A stretch of DNA of 64,000 nucleotides from Carboxydocella thermautotrophica. GTDB taxonomy: Bacteria > Bacillota > GCA-003054495 > Carboxydocellales > Carboxydocellaceae. Both the position numbers and the translations under genes were made by a program. Below are positions 58,559 to 64,000 of this stretch, one piece after another. Each line of letters starts with the position of its first letter. Position 1 is the stretch's first letter. The stretch covers positions 1,899,501-1,963,500 of the forward strand of contig CP028514.1 in assembly GCA_003054495.1 (NCBI GenBank). Direction: 5' to 3'. Below the pieces are notes generated by a model. The model did not search any database. It was not told the DNA's origin and saw nothing but the letters and a program-made list of their open reading frames with translations.

Positions 58559-60885
58559 TGTAAATACGCCTGTTTGCTGCTTATCAGCTGGTCCAGCAAG
58601 GGATCTCGACTCCCTTTGATTTTCAACAGCAGCTCCTGGGTATACAACAAATCCTTCAGGGTTACCAGCGGATAATCCTGCATGCCCAAACTGCCATCGG
58701 GCAAGTAGGCATAATGCAAATCTCCATCTGGTTTAATCCAGGCTGTACCAATATCCCTGATGCCCTGTAGCATTTTCTCTGCCTGAGTCAACCAGGCCTC
58801 CTCACCAGTTAACAAATACAGTTCCAAGAAAAAGTTGATCTCGGCTAGCTGATGATTGAGACTGGTATGGGTAATTACTTTGCTAGCCGTTAGATTCTGG
58901 TAATCATAAACCAGATAGCCTTTGTTTTGAGTGGTAAAATGGTTATTTTCCACATAGAGCCAGAGATATTTACCGTACTGCTCCGCCTTCTGGCGGGCAG
59001 CCTGAATCTGGTATTGACGATACACCTTTAATAAAAACATACCGGTATCGGTATTAAAGCGCGTATCAAAGAAAGGCTGGTCCAGACCATATTTTTCTTT
59101 CAAATTTTTAACAAGATGTTCTGTCGGCCAGATCCCGGCCTGATTCTGGCGCTCAACGGCATTAAACAGGCTGAGGGCAACCAGGTTTCGGAAAAATACC
59201 TCATCATGGTCTAATGCCATCATGCCCACATGCTGGGCGGGGATACGCCAGAAGACCCGCTCCCCCCCGGGCTCATATCCACCCGGGGTTTGGTTATAGA
59301 TCCCATCGCGTAAAACTTTACGATAACGGTCACCATCAGCCCGACGCACATCGGCAATGCTAATCTGATTCTCCCAGTTAAGCAACTGCTCACTGGCAAC
59401 GGCACCCCACTGGCTGTAAGCCTGGCCGGGTTTTAGCCCGGTAACGGAATACCAGAGAGCAGTACCATACTGGTTGCTATGCAATTGTACTTTGGCCCCT
59501 GGGTCCAGTTCCCTGCGGGTATCTTCCTGCAGAACCTCCCAGCTGTCACCGCGACTGAGATAGACTTCCCCTTTCTGCCCCGGCCAGAAATAGCCGCGGT
59601 TGGGTTGGACCAGCCATTTGTCGTCTGGAGCAGGCCAGGAGCTGGTAGTAACCATTGAAGCCAGTTGACTGTAAGGGCCATACTGAGAGGGCCGATAGGA
59701 TATGGTCCGCACCTGCCAGGGCCCCTTTTCCCCTACCCGTTGCCAGTGGTAGACTAACTTACTATCCTGATTAGCAGGGGTCCACTCCAGCAGGTACATG
59801 CCCCCGCCTGGAACAGAGTAAAGGTCGATGGCCAGTTTTTCCCCATTCTCTTTTTCCCAGCTCAACTGCCAGCGTCGAAATGGTCCCAGCTGGTCCCTGG
59901 TTATTTTTTGGAATTTCCAGCCCGGCCCGGTAATTTGCAGGGCTTCCCGTACCTGGCCTTCCTCCAGCCAGAAAATCCTGGGCTGGAAGTTATCAATGCC
60001 AGCCAGTTGCCAGCCACTGAAGGCTTCCCTCTTGCCAAACTCCACTTCCAGCATGGCCAGCAGCCGTTCCGGGGTAAAGGACGGCATGCCTACCTCAAAA
60101 CGGGGCAAGTACCAGGGATCGCTCTTGCGAGTGACCAGGCCAGGCTTGGTACCAAAGGCAAATTTGATTCCATGTTCCTTCAATAACTGAATTACATCAC
60201 TGTTGCTTACCCCATAGGGATAGGCGAAAAATTCCGGCCGTTTATTAACTGGTAGTAAAGTAGCCAGACTTGTTTCCAGGTCGGTTCTCAGGCGCAATTT
60301 ATACTCATCCCTGTTCTCCTGGCGACCTTCAGTAGCCAGCCAGAGACGGGAGGTCAGGGCTGGTCCTGTTTTCCCCGGTCTGATCTCCCCTTGATAGTGC
60401 AGATTATGGGTATGACTTTCCGGCCGTAGAACGTCAGCAAACTCCTGCAGCTGAGCGTCAGTCAATTTCGGTTTGCCTGTACGGGAAGTAACCAGAAAGA
60501 CCAGGGCCCGCGCTTTGAATTCCCGCAGAATGGGAACAATCTCGGCAACACTGGCATAACCATCATCAATAGTGAGGAGAATGCTCTTATCCTTTATCTC
60601 CTTTTTTCCCTGTAACCAGTCCCGAAATTCTTCAGGGGTGACCAGAGTATAGCCTGCCTGGCGCAGTGCCTGGAGCTGACGGCGAAATTGCTCGCCGGAG
60701 ATACTAAACCCTCCGGGCGAATTAAAATCATGATATTCCAGCACTGCAACCCGGCCTTCTTCGCCCAGTCTTGTTACCGGTTGTTGCTGAAACTGAGGCT
60801 GTACCCCCGGTCGCGGCCAAAAATAATAGAATGCGCCAGCTAACAGGATAATAATTCCAATAAAGTACAGGCCTTTTTTCTTCAT
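58534..60885 (-). CDS. Exported polysaccharide deacetylase-like protein with (alpha/alpha)6-type C-terminal half
   Basis: A 783-residue protein anchored by an N-terminal helix (GLYFIGIIILLAGAFYYFW). Residues about 45-290 are a NodB-type deacetylase: VAVLEYHDFNSPGGFSISGE, SILLTIDDGYASVAEIVPIL, LRPESHTHNLHYQ and PEFFAYPYGVSN, with the metal-binding Asp and His residues. A central beta-rich part (about 300-500) follows, then a helical C-terminal half (about 510-780) rich in Trp/Tyr that resembles a toroid glycosidase or epimerase fold. Removal of acetyl groups from a surface or wall polysaccharide is likely. The combination of both halves is reminiscent of PgaB-like proteins, but not the same. 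Confidence 0.75.
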   Translation of the reverse strand: MKKKGLYFIGIIILLAGAFYYFWPRPGVQPQFQQQPVTRLGEEGRVAVLEYHDFNSPGGFSISGEQFRRQLQALRQAGYTLVTPEEFRDWLQGKKEIKDKSILLTIDDGYASVAEIVPILREFKARALVFLVTSRTGKPKLTDAQLQEFADVLRPESHTHNLHYQGEIRPGKTGPALTSRLWLATEGRQENRDEYKLRLRTDLETSLATLLPVNKRPEFFAYPYGVSNSDVIQLLKEHGIKFAFGTKPGLVTRKSDPWYLPRFEVGMPSFTPERLLAMLEVEFGKREAFSGWQLAGIDNFQPRIFWLEEGQVREALQITGPGWKFQKITRDQLGPFRRWQLSWEKENGEKLAIDLYSVPGGGMYLLEWTPANQDSKLVYHWQRVGEKGPWQVRTISYRPSQYGPYSQLASMVTTSSWPAPDDKWLVQPNRGYFWPGQKGEVYLSRGDSWEVLQEDTRRELDPGAKVQLHSNQYGTALWYSVTGLKPGQAYSQWGAVASEQLLNWENQISIADVRRADGDRYRKVLRDGIYNQTPGGYEPGGERVFWRIPAQHVGMMALDHDEVFFRNLVALSLFNAVERQNQAGIWPTEHLVKNLKEKYGLDQPFFDTRFNTDTGMFLLKVYRQYQIQAARQKAEQYGKYLWLYVENNHFTTQNKGYLVYDYQNLTASKVITHTSLNHQLAEINFFLELYLLTGEEAWLTQAEKMLQGIRDIGTAWIKPDGDLHYAYLPDGSLGMQDYPLVTLKDLLYTQELLLKIKGSRDPLLDQLISSKQAYLQKQKLGPQ

Positions 60886-60890
60886 GAGTT

Positions 60891-61760
60891 TTACCGCCTC
60901 AAGTCATTCTTTTTCAGTACCAGGTCGCCCAGTTCAACCCCTAGATGAGCTGCTACCAGTGGGCATTTGGCCTTGAGCAAAAAATACGTTTTTTCACCAG
61001 CCAGTTCCGTACCCTCCAGAGACTCATAATTGGCCTGGCCTTTGGAAATAACCACATCAGCTTCAGCCATGGCCTGTAAAAACTCCTGTCCTGAACGTTC
61101 GGGAACTACGCCGAGAAAATTATTTCCGGTATCGATCACCCGGCACAACCGGGGCAAGCCAGCAGCTTCCGCATCCTCACGGGTAGCATCATTGAGAATG
61201 GGCCCGGCTTTGACACTGTAAGTTACCTCCAGGTCCAAAGCAAGCAATTGTTCCACCAGCAGAGAATCAAAAATGATTTCCCCGCTGTTATCCCCGATAA
61301 TCAGCACCTTCCGGGCTGTGCGCAGATCCTGGGCCAGTGCCGGGAGATGGTAAATGGTAAAAGGTTCATGTAAAACTTGTCGAATGCTGGCCTCCAGGTC
61401 ATAATCCTGCAATATCCCCAGATCCACTATATTACCGGCTACAGCCAGCTTAACTGCCAGTTCCAGCGGCCAATCCGCCTCACTGACCATTTCCCGCAGC
61501 AGGGGTAATAAGGCCAGGGCCTGCTCATTGGATTTTTCCTTGGCCTCCTGGAAAAGATCCCCGACCCCGGCCATTTCCTGCAAACGGTGCAATAACAGGG
61601 AAGAGTTTAAAGCCGGAGTGGCAGTCTTGTCCAGCTGCGGAATCTCAAGGAGAATCTGGTCCAGTATTTTACCCTGTTCTTCAGCGGGTATCTCACCGTG
61701 TTGCATGGCATTCAATACCTGGCGCAAATAACAGGGTACACACTCCAAGCTAACTTGCAT
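60891..61760 (-). CDS. DUF89 (COG1578) damage-control phosphatase family protein
   Basis: A 289-residue protein of the DUF89/ARMT1-like family. The cysteine-bearing N-terminus MQVSLECVPCYLRQVLNAMQ and the metal/phosphatase segments VLIIGDNSGEIIFDSLLVEQ, AGPILNDATREDAEAAGLP and ADVVISKGQANYESLEG are diagnostic. Members are metal-dependent phosphatases believed to clean up damaged sugar phosphates or other metabolites. The CoA-binding protein gene is 3 bases upstream in the same direction, suggesting an operon. Confidence 0.87.
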   Translation of the reverse strand: MQVSLECVPCYLRQVLNAMQHGEIPAEEQGKILDQILLEIPQLDKTATPALNSSLLLHRLQEMAGVGDLFQEAKEKSNEQALALLPLLREMVSEADWPLELAVKLAVAGNIVDLGILQDYDLEASIRQVLHEPFTIYHLPALAQDLRTARKVLIIGDNSGEIIFDSLLVEQLLALDLEVTYSVKAGPILNDATREDAEAAGLPRLCRVIDTGNNFLGVVPERSGQEFLQAMAEADVVISKGQANYESLEGTELAGEKTYFLLKAKCPLVAAHLGVELGDLVLKKNDLRR

Positions 61761-61763
61761 CGA

Positions 61764-62174
61764 TTAACCCCTCTCCATTAAACGTGCATGTTCTATTTTC
61801 AGGCAACGATCTGCTACGGTCTTAAGTCCTGCTGCAGCAGCCAGTTTTTCCGCTTCCTCATTTTGAATCCCCAGTTGTAACCAGAGAACTTTCGCCCCGA
61901 TTTCCACTGCTTCCCGGGCTACTGGCACCACTTCTTCCGGTTTGCGGAAAACATCCACCACATCTACAGGTTCAGGAATGCTCTTCAGGTCAGGATAGGC
62001 TTTTTCCCCTAGCACCTCCTGCAAACGGGGATTGACGGGAATGATCCTGTACCCCTGGTCCTGCAGGTACTTTGCCACCCGGTAACTGGGCCGGTCTTCT
62101 TTGTCGGAAATGCCCACGATGGCAATTGTCCGCATCTCATCCAGAATTGCCTTAAGTTCCTGGTCAGTATACAT
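61764..62174 (-). CDS. CoA-binding protein (YccU-like, CoA_binding_2)
   Basis: A 136-residue Rossmann-like protein of the CoA_binding_2 family. It reads MRTIAIVGISDKEDRPSYRV, ARYLQDQGYRIIPVNPR-type strands (here AKYLQDQGYRIIPVNPRLQE), EPVDVVDVFRKPEEVVPVAR and KVLWLQLGIQNEEA, ending with the Cys in DRCLKIEHARL. The exact ligand and role are unknown. A sigma-A promoter lies 35-60 bases upstream. Confidence 0.88.
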   Translation of the reverse strand: MYTDQELKAILDEMRTIAIVGISDKEDRPSYRVAKYLQDQGYRIIPVNPRLQEVLGEKAYPDLKSIPEPVDVVDVFRKPEEVVPVAREAVEIGAKVLWLQLGIQNEEAEKLAAAAGLKTVADRCLKIEHARLMERG

Positions 62175-62205
62175 ACACCCGCCTCCTCTGAATATACTTA
62201 AATCT

Positions 62206-62235
62206 ATTATACCCCTTTGCTTCCCCGGGTGGCAA
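62206..62235 (-). promoter_or_regulatory. Promoter of the CoA-binding/DUF89 operon
   Basis: Minus strand TTGCCA (62235-62230), 18-base spacer, TATAAT (62211-62206). Confidence 0.65.
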
Positions 62236-62245
62236 ATGATATACT
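62217..62245 (+). promoter_or_regulatory. Promoter of the coiled-coil membrane protein gene
   Basis: Plus strand TTGCTT (62217-62222), 17-base spacer, TATACT (62240-62245). It overlaps the opposite promoter, so the two divergent units compete for polymerase. Confidence 0.65.
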
Positions 62246-62271
62246 TTATGCCAGGGGAAAGGAGGCAAAAG

Positions 62272-63531
62272 ATGGCAAGAAACGGTATTATTCATTATCA
62301 GTATCTGTTTTCCCGGGACGAAGCAGAGATCGTCAACCTCTGGCAACAATTGAGTAACCGCCAGCTAGGTACAGAATCTCCTCCTGCCTGGGCCGATCTG
62401 GTCAATGAAAATGAACTTAATCTGTTAAAAGAAATAGTCATTCCCGCCGGCAGGGCACTTCTGTTCGAATTTGAAACCATAACGATTGTCGTACAATGGC
62501 TGGAAGGCTCACCAGCCCAGCTTCTGCCCGAAGTGGTGACTTCACCCGAAGATGCTGATTATCTTCTGGGCCAGACTACCCTGGTCGTCGCTCCGGCAGA
62601 GGAACTGGATTTGCCCCGGCCGCTTTTGCAGGAGACTGCCACTACAGTCACCAAATATGGCCTCTTGCGGCATAACTATGCAAATAGGCAGCACCATTAT
62701 TATCACCTGCTCCCTGTAGCAGATCGCTCCCTGGAGCCTTTGGCCCTGAGGGACTTACCCCTGCTGGATCTGGGCTTTTTTTGCCTGAACCAGGAGCTGC
62801 GCTTGTTTAAAGACCAGAGAAAAATGATCACTCAAGACAAGCGGGAAATCGACCGCCGCCTGGCCAGCATTCTGCATAAACAGAAACAGCTGGAACAGCA
62901 ATCGGAAAAAGAAAAAAGCCTCTTCTGGGAAGAAACCCTGCAGGAACTGGCCCAGCTCTATGGCACCCTGGGCAGTAATGCCCTGGTACTCAAGAATATT
63001 GAAGCCACTTTACAGCTGGATATCAACCGGCAGAGCAAAATTCTCCTGCGTTTAACCAAAGAAAGCGCCGGTCCTAAAGCACTGTTAACAGATGTATTGC
63101 CTGAGTTCAGTAACCAGCTCAAAGATTTCCATAATACTTCCCAGCAATTACAGCTTTCACTCCAGAACGCCAAAGCCGCCATTGATGTAGTCCAAACCCA
63201 GGTAGAACTGATTCATGCCAATGAAACAGTGCTGCTCCAGAAGGAAGGCCTCTCCCTGCAAGTAGCGGCCGCATTCATTGAGTTTATAGTGGTTATCTAT
63301 TATAGCCTGTCCATCTGGAAAACCCTGACTCCAGAAACCACCTTTCATCACATTCCGGCCCTGCTCAAGCTAGCGGTAGTTGTGGGTTTTGCCAGTGCTG
63401 CTGTAGCAGTTACCCATTTTTCCGCGGAAAAATTCCAGGGCCACTCAGCAGCCAGAAGTAAGCTCAGAATTTCCCTGGCTCTCCTGGTTGCCCTATTTGG
63501 CCTTATGCTCTTTTTATCTGCCATTTATTAA
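62272..63531 (+). CDS. Coiled-coil membrane protein of unknown function
   Basis: A 419-residue protein not recognised. An N-terminal globular part (1-180) is followed by a helical, coiled-coil-forming region (about 185-330, EIDRRLASILHKQKQLEQQS, LQLSLQNAKAAIDVVQTQVE) and three C-terminal transmembrane helices (about 330-415: AAFIEFIVVIYYSLSIW, LAVVVGFASAAVAVTHF, SLALLVALFGLMLFLSAIY). ATG 62272 follows GGAAAGGAGGCAAAAG; a longer frame upstream is spurious. It has its own promoter and no partner gene. Confidence 0.75.
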   Translation: MARNGIIHYQYLFSRDEAEIVNLWQQLSNRQLGTESPPAWADLVNENELNLLKEIVIPAGRALLFEFETITIVVQWLEGSPAQLLPEVVTSPEDADYLLGQTTLVVAPAEELDLPRPLLQETATTVTKYGLLRHNYANRQHHYYHLLPVADRSLEPLALRDLPLLDLGFFCLNQELRLFKDQRKMITQDKREIDRRLASILHKQKQLEQQSEKEKSLFWEETLQELAQLYGTLGSNALVLKNIEATLQLDINRQSKILLRLTKESAGPKALLTDVLPEFSNQLKDFHNTSQQLQLSLQNAKAAIDVVQTQVELIHANETVLLQKEGLSLQVAAAFIEFIVVIYYSLSIWKTLTPETTFHHIPALLKLAVVVGFASAAVAVTHFSAEKFQGHSAARSKLRISLALLVALFGLMLFLSAIY

Positions 63532-63719
63532 TAGCCTAAAAGCTTGACCGCTTTTATTCTTTCACGAATGCGTTTTTCGTGCTGTTCCTCCTCACGAACC
63601 AATTGTTCAAAGAGCAAGCGGGTTTCGGGATCGGCTGCCTGGGCAGCTGCTTCCCGGTATTTTTTTTGGGCTTCTATTTCCTCCTGTAATGCTTCTTCTA
63701 ATGCTGTGAGCAAATCCAT
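63528..63719 (-). CDS. Small ferritin-like/rubrerythrin-type helical protein
   Basis: A 63-residue two-helix protein. MDLLTALEEALQEEIEAQKK then YREAAAQAADPETRLLFEQL and REEEQHEKRIRERIKAV: the pattern E...Y and EExxH matches half of a rubrerythrin-like four-helix bundle, so it may dimerise to make one di-iron site. ATG 63719 has GGGAGG 8 bases before it. The end overlaps the convergent membrane protein gene by 4 bases. A role in oxygen or iron handling is inferred. Confidence 0.7.
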   Translation of the reverse strand: MDLLTALEEALQEEIEAQKKYREAAAQAADPETRLLFEQLVREEEQHEKRIRERIKAVKLLGY

Positions 63720-63925
63720 GGTTCTTTCCTCCCCCATTCATAGTCTTTCTTTATTATATATTGAATGGCAGCTCAATTAAAGGTAAATGGCTGGTAATTT
63801 TTTTACCCCGCGCCAGCGACTGTTCCCCTCCCTTTTTTGCTGATTTAATGCATATTTATTCACTTTTTTATATTTTTAGTCAAAAATAGTGGTAAGAAAG
63901 ATTTTTATCACTGGAGGTGGACAGT

Positions 63926-64000
63926 TTGGAAGATCTTAAGCTGGATAACCTGTTGCAGGTAGAAACAAAATATGAGCCCCCGGCCAGAATTAAAGAAAAT
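63926..64000 (+). CDS. Start of a probable acyl- or acetyl-CoA synthetase (25 codons, runs off window)
   Basis: TTG 63926 stands 7 bases after CTGGAGGTGG. The 25 codons seen read MEDLKLDNLLQVETKYEPPA and RIKEN. The PPxxFxxxAN-like opening of AMP-forming acetyl-CoA synthetases is similar (YEPPARIKEN), but the piece is too short for a firm call. Confidence 0.4.
   Translation, partial: MEDLKLDNLLQVETKYEPPARIKEN

Noticed and set aside
62101-62271. N-terminal extension of the coiled-coil membrane protein
   Set aside because: It would run over the divergent promoters and the opposite gene; ATG 62272 has a perfect ribosome site.
63740-63925. Riboswitch or T-box before the last gene
   Set aside because: AT-rich leader without recognisable conserved boxes or terminator/antiterminator pair.

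Overview
The window reads as a chromosomal piece of an anaerobic, spore-forming Firmicute (class Clostridia). Pointers are a bacillithiol pathway (bshA, bshB1, bshC), a Spo0E-like phosphatase, HemZ, a BlaI/BlaR1-type pair, strong AGGAGG ribosome binding sites, and an anaerobic nickel carbon monoxide dehydrogenase-type protein (CooS). A thermophilic carboxydotroph such as Carboxydocella would fit, but that is a guess. No rRNA, tRNA or CRISPR array was seen.

Layout. (1) 1-3015, minus: bacillithiol synthesis genes and a YlbF-family protein. (2) 3053-7249, minus: two FtsX-type permeases, their ATPase, a Gly/Cys-rich membrane protein and a DUF2318 protein, resembling the ABC part of p19-type iron uptake loci. 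(3) 7306-13562, minus: BlaR1/BlaI pair, chemotaxis receptor, branched-chain amino acid binding lipoprotein, a 58-residue Spo0E-like protein and a D,D-carboxypeptidase. A probable small RNA lies just upstream of the carboxypeptidase. (4) 13729-24185, minus: one long operon-like run joining a VirB-type conjugation channel (VirB2, VirB6/TrbL, PrgI/VirB3, split VirB4, M23 peptidase) to a Tad/Flp pilus machine (CpaB, TadZ, TadA, TadB, TadC, Flp-like pilin, two TadE-like pseudopilins). No relaxase, coupling protein or prepilin peptidase is visible. (5) 24328-31226: hemZ, GDSL esterase, cooS (plus strand), a YyaL-type thioredoxin-domain protein and a secreted thermonuclease.

(6) 31770-57698: a ~26 kb island has split a single gene, a PRK06851-like ATPase whose 5' part is at 31488-31769 and 3' part at 57699-58526. 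The island carries decayed genes and mobile remnants (IS3 orfA, a tyrosine recombinase with two stop codons, an IS110 element) around a defence core: DUF499 ATPase, DUF3780, DUF1156 DNA methylase, PLD-SNF2 helicase, and a 1544-residue nuclease-STAND protein. A PIN-LamG fusion, a nuclease/EVE remnant operon and two SIMPL copies (one a fragment) lie beside it. GC-rich palindromic repeats cluster near both edges.

(7) 58534-64000: polysaccharide deacetylase-like exported protein, DUF89 protein, CoA-binding protein, coiled-coil membrane protein, a ferritin-like small protein, and the start of what may be an acyl-/acetyl-CoA synthetase.

The most noteworthy points are the split gene with its defence island, the Tad + VirB hybrid operon, a CooS lacking one expected C-cluster cysteine, and a candidate CU-rich small RNA.
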